Shown here piece after piece: positions 25,140 through 35,317 of a stretch of 64,000 nucleotides of DNA (the stretch's first letter is position 1; each line of letters begins with the position of its first letter). A program made the translations under genes and the position numbers. Source of the stretch: Pedobacter roseus (GTDB lineage: Bacteria; Bacteroidota; Bacteroidia; Sphingobacteriales; Sphingobacteriaceae); NCBI RefSeq assembly GCF_014395225.1, contig NZ_CP060723.1:5766001-5830000 (forward strand), given 5' to 3'. The notes beneath the pieces are model-generated. The model was not told the DNA's origin. It was given only the letters and a program-made list of their open reading frames with translations, and searched no databases.

Positions 25140-25922
25140 TTATAATTCTCTAACCCAGATGTTTCTAAAGCTAATAGCTGGACTTGGATCGCCGTGATCT
25201 TGTAATTTAATCGAAGCGGGGCCATGCTTTTTGTATTCAGGAGCACCAATATAACGGGTTTCACCTTTTAATATATATCCATTTTGCAAAAGCACACCAT
25301 TTAAAAACAAGGTAACGCTTGCTGGTTTTTGTAACGTACCATCTTCGTTAAAACGTGGTGCATTCCAGATGATATCGTAATATTGCCATTCGCCCGGTTT
25401 TTTGTTCGCGTTTGCTAATGGAATAGCTTGTTTATAAACACTACCGGTTTGTCCGTTAACATAGGTTTTATTATTGTAAGCATCCATGATCTGGATTTCA
25501 TAACCATCATCGCCACCACCGGTTGAAGCTAAAAATACGCCACTATTACCGCGTGCCTGACCTTCACCAGAAATGTTTTCTGGAATTTTCCATTCCATGT
25601 GCAATTGGTAATCGGTAAATTTTTTATTGGTTTCAATATTTCCTGTACCTTTTTTTACGGTAAAAAAACCATCATCTATTGTCCACGCTGCTGGTTTCGA
25701 CGGATCTTTAACGGAATGCCAGGCATCTAAATTGCGTCCATTAAAAAGAATAGTTGCATCAGATGGAGCATCCTGAGGTAATTTGCCAGGTGTAACGATT
25801 TTTGGAACAGGTTCCCAAACCTCGGTTGTTTTTGGGTCTTTGGCAGGATCTGGTTTTTTATCTTGTGCCAAAGCTTGCCCTGCAAATAAAACAGGAATAA
25901 ATAATAGTGTATACTTGTTCAT
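25140..25922 (-). CDS. Secreted DUF1080 (3-keto-disaccharide hydrolase domain) protein
   Basis: A 260-residue secreted protein (signal MNKYTLLFIPVLFAGQALAQ). The mature part is one DUF1080/PF06439 domain with a lectin-like beta-sandwich fold. Motifs: ATILFNGRNLDAWHSV, AWTIDDGFFTV, TDYQLHMEWKIPE, RGNSGVFLAS, GYEIQIMDAYNN and the closing SPAISFRNIWVREL. Some members hydrolyse 3-keto-glucosides; others bind glycans. Which applies here cannot be told from sequence. It is a single gene with its own terminator. Confidence 0.88.
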   Translation of the reverse strand: MNKYTLLFIPVLFAGQALAQDKKPDPAKDPKTTEVWEPVPKIVTPGKLPQDAPSDATILFNGRNLDAWHSVKDPSKPAAWTIDDGFFTVKKGTGNIETNKKFTDYQLHMEWKIPENISGEGQARGNSGVFLASTGGGDDGYEIQIMDAYNNKTYVNGQTGSVYKQAIPLANANKKPGEWQYYDIIWNAPRFNEDGTLQKPASVTLFLNGVLLQNGYILKGETRYIGAPEYKKHGPASIKLQDHGDPSPAISFRNIWVREL

Positions 25923-25987
25923 AATTGTGGTTTAACTTTTTAAAGTTAACCAGTTTATTAAGAAATGGAAATTTCGTATTTAAAATT

Positions 25988-26305
25988 TTACCCCAAATCG
26001 TCAACAACATAGGTTTCACTTATAATCACTTCATCAGGGGCAATATCTTCTTTGCGTTGCTCGGCTAAATCGCGTAGCGGACAATAACCGGTAATGCCCC
26101 GATATAATAAACCTGCGCCAATAGCAGCCCCGGTTAAACCGATTACCGGATGAGAAAAAATGCTGGTAATGCCTTTAAACAATAAATAGGTGCCTGCTGC
26201 GCCTGATAACCAACGCTCAGATTTTGATACATTTTCGAACAACTCCGGATATTTCCAGGCTTCTTTTACATTATTTACTGCGGTATTGAAATCTTGATTT
26301 GTCAT
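25988..26305 (-). CDS. YgaP-like transmembrane domain (DUF2892) protein
   Basis: A 105-residue protein. Residues about 25-75 match the DUF2892/YgaP membrane domain: VSKSERWLSGAAGTYLLFKG as the first helix, AAIGAGLLYRGITGYCPLR as the second with the typical GYCP turn. The N-terminal 25 residues and an acidic tail lie outside the membrane. There is no rhodanese domain, unlike E. coli YgaP. Its role is unknown; it is a single gene upstream of a repeat-filled region. Confidence 0.83.
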   Translation of the reverse strand: MTNQDFNTAVNNVKEAWKYPELFENVSKSERWLSGAAGTYLLFKGITSIFSHPVIGLTGAAIGAGLLYRGITGYCPLRDLAEQRKEDIAPDEVIISETYVVDDLG

Positions 26306-26380
26306 GATGGTAGGATTTATTTACTACTGTATAACAAGTAAGGAGGGAATGAGTTTTGAAAAGAGTTAAATTTGGTTTGT

Positions 26381-26469
26381 TTTTGGCCACGGATGCACAG
26401 ATTTGCACAGAAAATAGGAATTGTTATTTTGTTTTGGCCACTGATGCGCGGATTGACACGGAGATTGGG
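26381..26469. repeat. Two direct copies of a CCACGGATGCACAG-type repeat
   Basis: TTTTGGCCACGGATGCACAG starts 26381-26418 and TTTTGGCCACTGATGCGCGG starts 26432-26469. They lie on the 3' side of the GxxExxY gene, and an inverted relative lies on its 5' side at 26944-26977. Confidence 0.75.
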
Positions 26470-26473
26470 TTAT

Positions 26474-26859
26474 TTATAAAACAGCTCGTTTGATCTCCAG
26501 ACTTTGCTTTCCAAAATTTAAAATAAGACCGACTTTGCAACCAGAACATCGGAGGTAGTTTAGTGTTTGTGCGATGTCTGCACTTGAAATTGCGCTTTTG
26601 GCTTTAATTTCTAATATAACCGAATCGAATATAATAAAATCGGCATAAAAGCTGTGTGGCAACAAAATATCCTTATAATAAAGTTGATATAGTTTTTCTC
26701 TTTCATAAAAATATCCCCTGCTTTCTAATTCAATGCAAAATGCGTCTTTATATACAATTTCTAAAAACCACAGCCTAAATGATTATGAATTTCAATGGCT
26801 GCATTAATAATGAGATTTGTTTCGTTTTTTAGAGGAAAGTCTGATTGTAGAATGTCCAT
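26474..26859 (-). pseudogene. GxxExxY-family gene with a one-base frameshift
   Basis: Starting at the ATG at 26859 the frame reads MDILQSDFPLKNET, then INAAIEIHNHLGCGF, and hits TAG at once. With one extra T in the T5 run (26763-26767) it continues GFLEIVYKDAFCIELESRGY, then LLPHSFYADFIIFDSVILEI and a normal C-terminus. GFLEIVY is the family's G-x-x-E-x-x-Y motif; the later ADFIIF...ILEIKA block resembles a PD-(D/E)xK nuclease core. The break is one missing base in a homopolymer, so a sequencing error is possible. It is flanked by inverted short repeats. Confidence 0.82.
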
Positions 26860-26943
26860 ACCAAGTGTTTTATATAATTTTAATTCAATTAACTTGGGAT
26901 GTTATACACTAATATAGCAAAATAGCATGAAGCCGCGAAACCT

Positions 26944-26977
26944 ACTCCGTGTTTTCTGTGCCTCAGTGGCAAAAAAT
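26944..26977. repeat. Inverted partner repeat on the other flank of the GxxExxY gene
   Basis: ACTCCGTGTTTTCTGTGCCT followed by CAGTGGCAAAAAAT is the reverse-complement type of the copies at 26381-26469, so the gene lies between oppositely oriented members of one repeat family. The remaining bases up to 27063 show nothing else. Confidence 0.7.
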
Positions 26978-27063
26978 AGAGGAATTGATTTTTAGGTATT
27001 GAAAAACACATTTTGAAGCACATTGGTAGAAAAAACAGCAAAGTTTGTGGCGAATTTTAGCGA

Positions 27064-29955
27064 TTAATTCAAAATATCCCTAATGTCTTCCTTACTCAAC
27101 GATTTAAAGAAACTTTCTTCTGTAGTGATTAACGAGTTGGCCAGCGATTTTTTCCTGTTCTGTAAAGCAAGGATTTTCTCTTCAACAGTATCTTTTGCGA
27201 TGAATTTATAGATAAAAACCTTTTTGTCCTGACCAATACGGTGTGTCCTATCGATGGCCTGTTGCTCTACCGCAGGGTTCCACCATGGATCGAGGATAAA
27301 CACATAATCTGCTTGTGTTAAATTTAAACCTACACCACCCGCTTTTATCGAAATCAGAAAAACCTTTAAATCGGTATTCTGCTGAAATTCGGAAACAATT
27401 TCGCCACGGTTACGGGTTGAGCCGTCTAAATAAGCAAAAGGAATATTCTCTGCCTCAAAATGCTTTTTAAAGATATCGAGGTGTTTTACGAACTGTGAAA
27501 AAACCAAAACCTTGTGTCCGCCTTTAAGCACGTTATCTAAAGTGTGAATCACGTTTTCAAATTTGCCTGAATCGGAGATGTATTCCCCATCGATCATCAC
27601 GGGGTGATTGGCCAACTGACGTAAAGCGGTTAATCCCTGCAAAAGCTGAACTTGTTTTTGTGCAAAAGTGCCATCGTCCATGCTCTGTAATAGATCGTTG
27701 CGGTAAGCCGATTTGGTTTTTTCGTAATATGCGGCCTGGTCTTCGCTCATATCGCAATAAATTACCTGTTCCGTTTTCGGCGGTAATTCTGCGGCCACTT
27801 GTTCTTTAGTTCTGCGGAGTACAAAAGGTTTGATGATCGATTGCAGTTTACGTGCTTTTTCTTCGTCCTTTTTCTTTTCGATCGCCTGCACGTATTCTTC
27901 GTAGAAAAATGCCTGCGTACCTAATAAACCAGGGTTTAAGAAAGTTAACTGCGACCATAAGTCACTTACCGAATTCTCTACCGGTGTACCACTCAAAATC
28001 AGTTTGTGTTTCGATTTTAAGCTTCTAACAGCTTTGAATGATTTGGATGCAGGGTTTTTAATGTTCTGACTTTCGTCGAGAATAATATAATTGAAATAGA
28101 AGTTTTTCAGTTCGTCTACATCAACCCTGGTTACGCCATAAGTAGTAATGATGATATCGTAATTGGCAAAATTTGCTACATCTTTATTGCGATTGGTGCC
28201 TGTATGGGCTAATATTTTAAGTTTTGGTGTAAATTTTTTAGCCTCTGTTAACCAGTTGTAAATTAAAGAGGTTGGCATAATAATCAGCGATGTGGTTTGT
28301 GTACCCAGCAGCTGATCGTCTTCTTTAACTTTTTGTAGCATGGCCAAGGTCTGGATGGTTTTACCCAAACCCATATCATCGGCTAAACAACCGCCAAAAT
28401 TATATTCACGTAAAAAGCTGAACCAGTTATAGCCCGCTTTTTGGTAATCGCGCAAACTGCCTTTAAAATGCACAGGCATCTGTGTATCGGCAATATCTTC
28501 AAAATCAGACAGGCGCTGAAGTTTACGTTCGAGCGTAACATTTGCCAGGCTATCTTCGGCCAGATCGTTAATTAACCCGATATGGTGTTTTTTTAATTTT
28601 AGCGTTTGCCCGGCTTCTGCCAAACTGAACAGGCTACCATACTGGGTAAACCATTTATCGGGAATAATGGCCACTTCGCCATCTGGTAACAAAAATTCGC
28701 GTTTTTTATGTAAAATATGCTGTTTTAAGGATAAGAAAGGAATCTGATATTTTCCAAACCAAACCACGGCATGGATATCGAACCAATCGTTTCCTTCTTT
28801 AACTTCAAGATCGATTTTGCTTGCACCGAATACAAATTTTTTCTGCCCGGTGGCCTGTTCAATTTCAAATCCTGATGCTTCCAGTAACTCAATATGCTCG
28901 TTTACCCAGTTGATAGCAGCATAACTTGGATTTTCATCTTCAGCGCTAACTTCGAGGTTGCTGAATAATGAACTTGTTTTTTTAAGTCCTAATGATAACA
29001 ACAGGTTAAACTGTTTCTTCTCCCATTCAGCTGATCGTTTTATCCGGTGAAAAATATAGTTATCGGCCGTTTTTTCTAAACGAACGGTTACTTTATGCGC
29101 ATTTTCTACAGGGAAAGTGTATTCGCCATATTTAAAGTATAACTGAATCTGCGAAAGACCGCCATCTACATATAAAACCTTGATTACGGGTGTTGCCTCA
29201 AACTGTTCCGTCCTGATTTCGAAACCCTCTGCATACACATGGTGTTTCTCGATTAAAGGGGCAACAAATTTTTCGAAGTAGGTGGCTTCGGTTGTTTTCG
29301 GTATGGCAATAAAACGTTTATTTAAAAACGGTTGCAGCTTTTTTCCTTCAATATCCTGATCAAAAAAGTATAAAACATCATTCAGCAATAACCAGGCAGG
29401 TTTGTTACTGATGATCTGCGCTTCTTTGAACATAAATTCGATGCGCAGGTTCTGATACTTGATGGTCGGGAAATAACGGGTTTCTGTTTCATTCCTGCGG
29501 AAATGAAACAGGATGGACGCTGGTTCGCCGGCAAGTTCAATCTTACGTTCAACAGGCCAGCCATCTTTATCCATTACATAAAGTTCGTTTTTAACCTTCA
29601 AAAGCTCTAAAGCTTCGGCGAGTTTCTTTTCAATTTTCGGACGTACATTCTCATAGAATTTATCGTCGAAAACTTTAGTAAAAAACTCGGTAGGCCTGAT
29701 TAATTTCTTATAATACTTTTTAATCAACGAATCCTGCTCAATATCATCCAAAATTTTAATCAGCTTGTAATCGATGTCACTAAGGCAGGCATTAAACTCT
29801 TCGGCCGTGTGGGTAAAAATCCGCTGGTAGGTAAAAGAAAAATCACCCTGTGGATTCAGCTGAACTACGTGTGGTTCAATTAAATAGCCTAGGTACTCAT
29901 GTTTGCACAAAGAGTACACCACTTTACAGGCTTTAGAACTATCGACACGTAACAT
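27064..29955 (-). CDS. SNF2-family helicase
   Basis: A 963-residue bacterial SNF2/Rad54-like ATPase that presumably moves along or remodels nucleoprotein. The N-terminal 480 residues are a family-specific region of mixed folds. The ATPase core follows: Walker A DDMGLGKTIQTLAML (about 525), TTSLIIMPTSLIYNW, the DEAH-equivalent ILDESQNIKNP (about 622) and LILSGTPVENSVSDLWSQLT. The C-terminal helicase lobe has VLVFSQFVKHLDIFKKHFEA and, near residue 900, QAIDRTHRIGQDKKV. All motifs are intact. It is a single gene; no restriction or phage-defence partner stands beside it. Confidence 0.92.
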   Translation of the reverse strand: MLRVDSSKACKVVYSLCKHEYLGYLIEPHVVQLNPQGDFSFTYQRIFTHTAEEFNACLSDIDYKLIKILDDIEQDSLIKKYYKKLIRPTEFFTKVFDDKFYENVRPKIEKKLAEALELLKVKNELYVMDKDGWPVERKIELAGEPASILFHFRRNETETRYFPTIKYQNLRIEFMFKEAQIISNKPAWLLLNDVLYFFDQDIEGKKLQPFLNKRFIAIPKTTEATYFEKFVAPLIEKHHVYAEGFEIRTEQFEATPVIKVLYVDGGLSQIQLYFKYGEYTFPVENAHKVTVRLEKTADNYIFHRIKRSAEWEKKQFNLLLSLGLKKTSSLFSNLEVSAEDENPSYAAINWVNEHIELLEASGFEIEQATGQKKFVFGASKIDLEVKEGNDWFDIHAVVWFGKYQIPFLSLKQHILHKKREFLLPDGEVAIIPDKWFTQYGSLFSLAEAGQTLKLKKHHIGLINDLAEDSLANVTLERKLQRLSDFEDIADTQMPVHFKGSLRDYQKAGYNWFSFLREYNFGGCLADDMGLGKTIQTLAMLQKVKEDDQLLGTQTTSLIIMPTSLIYNWLTEAKKFTPKLKILAHTGTNRNKDVANFANYDIIITTYGVTRVDVDELKNFYFNYIILDESQNIKNPASKSFKAVRSLKSKHKLILSGTPVENSVSDLWSQLTFLNPGLLGTQAFFYEEYVQAIEKKKDEEKARKLQSIIKPFVLRRTKEQVAAELPPKTEQVIYCDMSEDQAAYYEKTKSAYRNDLLQSMDDGTFAQKQVQLLQGLTALRQLANHPVMIDGEYISDSGKFENVIHTLDNVLKGGHKVLVFSQFVKHLDIFKKHFEAENIPFAYLDGSTRNRGEIVSEFQQNTDLKVFLISIKAGGVGLNLTQADYVFILDPWWNPAVEQQAIDRTHRIGQDKKVFIYKFIAKDTVEEKILALQNRKKSLANSLITTEESFFKSLSKEDIRDILN

Positions 29956-30251
29956 TGATGGATTTAAAATTTTTGTAAGCTAAGCGCTTAAAAAACTTTA
30001 AACTTACAATATTTTGGGATTACATCAAAAGAACTGGCCGTTTTTGGGATAAAAAATATGTGGATTTTTAATCTGCATGGAAAAACCAGCTGTGATGCAG
30101 CAGTTTAATTGACGAATATTATTTAAGCTGCTAAAATATTCGGCTTTGCATGCAAATATTAATACTTTGTAATTGCCAACAACTTATTATCTTAGCCTTT
30201 TGATTGGTAGGCTTTTTATTATCAGTCGGTTAACGCATCATCCCAGCTTAA
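29956..30251. other. Divergent intergenic region between SNF2 and porP
   Basis: This 296-bp stretch must hold the promoters of both divergent genes. I find no exact TAnnTTTG box with proper spacing, and no repeats or RNA gene. Confidence 0.4.
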
Positions 30252-31262
30252 ATGAAGTTTTTTTACACGCTCTCTGTGTTCACTTGTCTGTTTTTTTCTG
30301 GCTATGGACAGGAAATTCCACGGAGTACCCAATATATTTTCAATAATATCCTGTTGAACCCTGCATTATCGGGTATCGACAACTACACCGATTTAAAAAT
30401 TGGTCTGCGTAAACAATGGAGCGGTTTAGAAGGCTCGCCAAGCACACAGTATCTTTCTTTGAGTACGGCTATTGGCGAAGATTTTGTGCGTAGCAACGTA
30501 AACTCATTCGCAGGCAATGGCGAAAACCCGATGAGCAGGAGTTATGTGAATAATTACACGGCTGCTGAGCCACACCATGGCATTGGTTTGGTAGCAATGA
30601 CGGATAAAGCGGGTTTAATCAGGCAAACCAACGTGGGTGTAACTTATGCTTATCACCTTGGGCTTACCAATGAAATCAATTTATCGCTGGGGTTATCTGC
30701 AGGGTTTAAATCGATCAATGTTGATGTACGTGGAATTGTAGCCGATGAGTCGGGCGATCCATTATTTTCTGCCGATTACAACAATAAAATCAGACCAGAT
30801 GTTGGCGCTGGTATCTGGTTGTATAGTCCGAGGTTTTTTGCAGGCCTTTCGGCTAAGCAGCTTATTGGTAATAAGAGCAGTGTGGTAGGTAATAAGGTTA
30901 AAATTGACGCTTACCAGGCAGCTACTTTTTACGGCACGGCCGGCTATAAAATATTCCTGGATGAAGATATTGCCATGATACCATCTGCATTGATAACTTA
31001 TTGGACCAATGCCCCTGCCGCATTTGATGCCAACCTGAAATTTGCCTATAAAGATAAATTCTGGGTAGGCAGCAGTTTCAGGAATAATGATTCTTTTTCG
31101 CTTCTGGCAGGATTTAACGTTGCCTCGTTGGTAAACCTGAGCTATTCGTATGATGTAAATACTTCAGGTTTACGCTCGGTAAATAATGGTACCCACGAAA
31201 TTGTATTGGGCATTTTATTAAACAACCGTTATCAGGTAGCATGCCCAAGCAGGCAGTTTTAA
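30252..31262 (+). CDS. PorP/SprF-family type IX secretion protein
   Basis: A 336-residue outer-membrane beta-barrel protein of the PorP/SprF family. Signal peptide MKFFYTLSVFTCLFFSGYGQ, then the typical start STQYIFNNILLNPALSGIDN and TDLKIGLRKQWSGLEGSPST. The barrel strands alternate aromatic and polar residues to the end. PorP/SprF proteins help type IX cargo with type B C-terminal domains reach the surface. The convergent neighbour (31259-34792) carries exactly such a domain, so the two probably work together. The genes overlap by 4 bp at their ends. Confidence 0.92.
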   Translation: MKFFYTLSVFTCLFFSGYGQEIPRSTQYIFNNILLNPALSGIDNYTDLKIGLRKQWSGLEGSPSTQYLSLSTAIGEDFVRSNVNSFAGNGENPMSRSYVNNYTAAEPHHGIGLVAMTDKAGLIRQTNVGVTYAYHLGLTNEINLSLGLSAGFKSINVDVRGIVADESGDPLFSADYNNKIRPDVGAGIWLYSPRFFAGLSAKQLIGNKSSVVGNKVKIDAYQAATFYGTAGYKIFLDEDIAMIPSALITYWTNAPAAFDANLKFAYKDKFWVGSSFRNNDSFSLLAGFNVASLVNLSYSYDVNTSGLRSVNNGTHEIVLGILLNNRYQVACPSRQF

Positions 31263-34200
31263 CGTAACAGTGTAATACTGCCGCCCAATGGTTTGCATTC
31301 GGCCCGGAGATCAATCACATAATAATAAACCCCTGCAGGTAATTCTTTATCCCTGAAACGGCCATCAAAGGGTTTGTTGTAATTGCCGATAGATTCGTAC
31401 ACCAGCTGACCACCACGGGTATAAATCTTAATGTTGGTGCCTTTAAAATCGGGTAATCCTCTTACCTGCCAAACATCATTCATACCATCGCCGTTTGGCG
31501 TCATAGTATTGGTGATTTCCAGGTTATCGTGGGTTACTTCTACATGTACTTTGGTAAATTCGCTGGTACAGGATCCCAGTTTTCTACGTATATAATAATC
31601 AGCAGTTTTAGCCACTTTAAATTTGAAAATGCCTGTAGTGCTTTCTAAAAATGGCTTGGTATCATCAAGTTTTTCGAATAACTGATAGGTGCCTTCTTCC
31701 GGAGCAATTACGGGCAATACAATATCAGAAACATAACAAACGCGGAGATCATTGATAATCGGAGCGAGGATTTTAAATGGCTCATCAACGATGGTAAACG
31801 GCTCACTGATGGCGTAACCGCAGGCTGTTTTGTCTTTAACTTCTAAACGGTATATTCCCGCACCAATTTTGGTTAAATCCTGGGTAAACTGAACGGCTTC
31901 GCCAGTCTCGTTTAACCATTTAAAAGTATAACCAGGTACACCGCCGATTACCTCAACGCCAGTAACCGCCCCCCTTTGCAGGGTACACCCATCTTTTACC
32001 GTTGTTCCGGTTTTAGGCACAATAGTAAGCAGTGGAGTTACCTCTATGGTATAAGGGCCCATAATAACCGGGCTACAGTTATTAATATCGTAAGCATACA
32101 TGGTATAAGTACCACCAGGTAAATTTTTAAGAGAAATGGAAGTAGTGGTTTTGGTACTTAAAACAATGTTGCCTGCCTGATCTTTCCACTCATATCGGTA
32201 TGGAAGGGCCGAGCTAAAATCAAGATCAATGGTTCCATTAATTAAACCACAGGTTGTTGGCGATTCGCGGTGCGAAAAGTTGTAAACCGGAAGTGGTGTT
32301 GCAGTTACCACAAAATCTCTTGGAACCCTTGGACAGGTAGACTTGCTGTTGCTTGCCCAAAGCCTGTAAGAACCAGCTTTTAGGTTTTCGATTAATAAAG
32401 ATGTTCCTACAGAATAAGTACCTTTTTTAATGGTAATCCCATCTGGCCCTATCCACTCGTAACCATCTGCATCTGTTAAAGTAATCCCACCTATGGTGCC
32501 ATTGCTGCTGTTACAGGTTTCATTTTTTCTGATCGAAGCATCGCTGATCTGGATGGTATTATCGGTAATAATAAAATAAGAAGCAGAAGTAGATCCGCAC
32601 TCTCCCTGATCGGTTACCACAATGGTATAATTACCACCTTCAACATTTTGGAGGTCGGCGGTGGTTGCAATTACATCACCTAGAGCGCCGGTAAGAAGAT
32701 CTGGTTTATACCATTTATAAGTCATTGTTCCGGTGAAATCGGTAAATTTTAAATCCTTGATTGCTCCATTTTGGCTGCCACAAGTTGCGTGTTTTGGTGC
32801 TGTGGTACTGGTGATGATAATTTTTGGTTTTCTTTTAACCGTAATCGGATCTGAATCGAGTGAGCAGTTTGCTTCATCCGATACAGTTACAAAATAAGTA
32901 CCTTCAGGTAAGTTGGCAGGGTTAGCAGTACTTACTACAACATTTGTTGCCGTATTGGTCCACTTGTATTTTAATACTCCTTTTCCCCTTAAAACCTCAG
33001 CCGTATAAGTAAAAGAAGTTTGTCCGCAGGCAGGAGAAATCGGTTGGATATTGGGTTTGGTTAATTTTTGATCTTTAATGATGAATACTGAAGGAAAAGC
33101 TTTACAGCCATCATCAACAGTTACTTCATAAGTGCCAACCTCTAAATTAGTGATACTTTGTGTATTTCCTTTAGGTACCCGGCTGCCATCAGTTTCTATT
33201 TTTACCCAGCTAAAAGTAAAACCTTCGCGGGGCTCTGGTATGGTGATTGATCCATTTGCATTGCAGGTTACGGGTTCAACTATCGCTTCATTAGGCAAAA
33301 GCTCGGCGGTAGAAAATGGTGAGGTAGTTGCATTTAACAAACTGGCAGTTGCGGTAACCATTCCGGTAAGGGTTCCATTGTACTCCCAGCGGCCATCACT
33401 ACCAGTTTGTACAGTGGCAATATAGATTTTACCCTCGCAGATACCCTGACAGTTTACGGTATAAAACAGTTCTACTTCTGAGTTAGGTGTAGCCCTGCCA
33501 GAAACGTAGTCATTCCTTTTTTTGAGGACCTGGATATAGGGTTGAAGAATAGTTAATGTTTTTCCAATTCCAAATGTCCTGTTACAAAAGAAACTGTTCC
33601 TTGTAATTTTTACAGGTTTAGAAGATACGGTTTCAACCCCGAAGCTGTTATTGGCAATTAAGTTAACTTCTGCCGGAGTTGCCCCACCGATTGTTCCACC
33701 TGCGCCTGCTTCTATTTTAACGCCGATGCCATTGCCCATCACCACAGCTCCGGCGGCATCTGTTCCGATTGCGTTGCCCGTTAGAATAAAATCTGAATTG
33801 GTAATCGAAACACCAGTGGTTCTATTTCCACCAATAATATTGTTGCGCACATAAAGTGCTGTATTGATGGCATTAACCTTTAAACCTGCAATTTCTAAAG
33901 AGGAGGACGAAAGAAAAATAGGTAACTCATGAAAATCTTTCTTGCCTGTGTAGTCGACACCGATTTTGTTATTGATGATATTGATGTCAAATCTTGCAGT
34001 GGTGGAGTAAGATGAGCGGGTAATGTCTAAATTGATCCGGTTTGCGGCAATTACGTTGCCTTCGCCACCATTGTCACCACCAATATCCAAAGCACTGTCG
34101 TATAAATTGGCAGATATACCAAAAACATTGGTGTTGGGGGTAATCCCATCGTATATTACCCCGATTAAATTCGATTGGATCTTAATTTTAGTGGCGGTGA

Positions 34201-34792
34201 TGTTACTATAGATGTAGTTATTCCGAATGGCAATACCGTTAATATTTCCACCAATTACATTTCCTTTTCCGGGGGCGCCAATGGTGATGTTATTTGCACG
34301 GTAGTCGATCACAATACCCGATCCCTGGGCTGTGTTAACATTTTGTAAATTGGTGATGGTAGCGAAATTTCTGATGTACAAACCATATACTTCCACACCA
34401 GTGGTTTGAATTTGAGTATCCAAAGACTGCCCGATTGTTAACCCTGAAAAGGTGCTGTTGGGATATTCGGGTTCTAAAATTACTTTTGCTCCCGAAACGC
34501 CAAGTGCTGGCCATGCCGTTTGTGAGCTTCCGTCGATTATTACATTGGATGAGACCACAGGTAGGGCAGAACGCAACCTGATGGTGCGGTTGGCATTATC
34601 GCTAGGGGTGCCCGGTAAATTAAAATTGATGGTAAAAGTAGTTGTTCTGTTGGCTGCAGCAGCTTGCATTAAGCCTTCCCTTAATGTTCCAGGGCCGCTA
34701 TCGGCATTACTGGTAACCACATAAGTTTGAGCGTAAATATTATTAAAGAAAAATAAGCCCACAAACAGGGCCAGCAGTTTTGAGAGACGCAT
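31259..34792 (-). CDS. Large type IX-secreted surface protein with gliding-type CTD
   Basis: A protein of about 1177 residues. After a signal peptide (MRLSKLLALFVGLFFFNNIY, AQ) come VVTSNADSGPGTLREGLMQA, which opens a right-handed beta-helix region (to about residue 420), then a series of SprB-like/PKD-like beta repeats (EVTVDDGCKAF, FVTVSDEANCS, IVVTDQGECGS, MYAYDINNCS) and finally a type B sorting domain (TNTMTPNGDGMNDVWQVRGL ... GVYYYVIDLRAECKPLGG). It should be exported by type IX secretion and held at the surface as an adhesin-like protein. ATG 34792 is chosen over TTG 34813, because it begins a proper signal peptide. Confidence 0.9.
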   Translation of the reverse strand: MRLSKLLALFVGLFFFNNIYAQTYVVTSNADSGPGTLREGLMQAAAANRTTTFTINFNLPGTPSDNANRTIRLRSALPVVSSNVIIDGSSQTAWPALGVSGAKVILEPEYPNSTFSGLTIGQSLDTQIQTTGVEVYGLYIRNFATITNLQNVNTAQGSGIVIDYRANNITIGAPGKGNVIGGNINGIAIRNNYIYSNITATKIKIQSNLIGVIYDGITPNTNVFGISANLYDSALDIGGDNGGEGNVIAANRINLDITRSSYSTTARFDINIINNKIGVDYTGKKDFHELPIFLSSSSLEIAGLKVNAINTALYVRNNIIGGNRTTGVSITNSDFILTGNAIGTDAAGAVVMGNGIGVKIEAGAGGTIGGATPAEVNLIANNSFGVETVSSKPVKITRNSFFCNRTFGIGKTLTILQPYIQVLKKRNDYVSGRATPNSEVELFYTVNCQGICEGKIYIATVQTGSDGRWEYNGTLTGMVTATASLLNATTSPFSTAELLPNEAIVEPVTCNANGSITIPEPREGFTFSWVKIETDGSRVPKGNTQSITNLEVGTYEVTVDDGCKAFPSVFIIKDQKLTKPNIQPISPACGQTSFTYTAEVLRGKGVLKYKWTNTATNVVVSTANPANLPEGTYFVTVSDEANCSLDSDPITVKRKPKIIITSTTAPKHATCGSQNGAIKDLKFTDFTGTMTYKWYKPDLLTGALGDVIATTADLQNVEGGNYTIVVTDQGECGSTSASYFIITDNTIQISDASIRKNETCNSSNGTIGGITLTDADGYEWIGPDGITIKKGTYSVGTSLLIENLKAGSYRLWASNSKSTCPRVPRDFVVTATPLPVYNFSHRESPTTCGLINGTIDLDFSSALPYRYEWKDQAGNIVLSTKTTTSISLKNLPGGTYTMYAYDINNCSPVIMGPYTIEVTPLLTIVPKTGTTVKDGCTLQRGAVTGVEVIGGVPGYTFKWLNETGEAVQFTQDLTKIGAGIYRLEVKDKTACGYAISEPFTIVDEPFKILAPIINDLRVCYVSDIVLPVIAPEEGTYQLFEKLDDTKPFLESTTGIFKFKVAKTADYYIRRKLGSCTSEFTKVHVEVTHDNLEITNTMTPNGDGMNDVWQVRGLPDFKGTNIKIYTRGGQLVYESIGNYNKPFDGRFRDKELPAGVYYYVIDLRAECKPLGGSITLLR

Positions 34793-35135
34793 AAAAATGT
34801 TTGGTACAGCCAAAATACAAATAAAAGTTTAGTGGCTAGGGTTTTAGTTCACAAACCTACATTATTTTTCTGAAAATGAGTTGTCTTGGTTTTTTACCAC
34901 CGAGTTCACTGAGGGAGACACAGAGAACATGGGATTGGGGATTCTATCGTATTAATCTGGTTTTAAATATCTTTTGCTGCGTTAACATAGGTAGATTCCA
35001 GTAGTGCGGCGTCATTCCAGCGCAGGCCTACCATGTAGACACATATTTTTAAGAATATTTTAGGCATTTTGCTAACCAACTTTAATAAAGCACGCATTTT
35101 AACCAAGGACGCAGTCAATCCCAAGAGCCAGGGAA

Positions 35136-35265
35136 ATCAAAAAAACAGGTGCAGTTCAGGTAAATTGGCACTAACAAACCTGAAACGCAGTGGTTTTGTG
35201 TTCATAACGATTATTTAATTTTAAAAAATATTGAACACAAAACAAAGTGCCACTGTTTTTTTGAT
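35136..35265. repeat. Nested inverted repeat element
   Basis: Outer arms: ATCAAAAAAACAG (35136-35148) with CTGTTTTTTTGAT (35253-35265). Inner arms: GTTTTGTGTTCA (35193-35204) with TGAACACAAAAC (35232-35243), 12 bp perfect, extended by CAGTGG (35188-35193) with CCACTG (35250-35255). It can fold into one long branched hairpin and looks like a small inverted-repeat element without a gene. Confidence 0.75.
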
Positions 35266-35317
35266 GGGCATGGGATTGTGCAAAAGGCTCATTGCTGGAT
35301 TGACGAAGCGCTTTGGG

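Noticed and set aside
27064..29955. SNF2 helicase as part of a phage-defence island
   Set aside because: No nuclease, methylase or DISARM-like partner is adjacent; the neighbours are a degraded GxxExxY gene and type IX genes.
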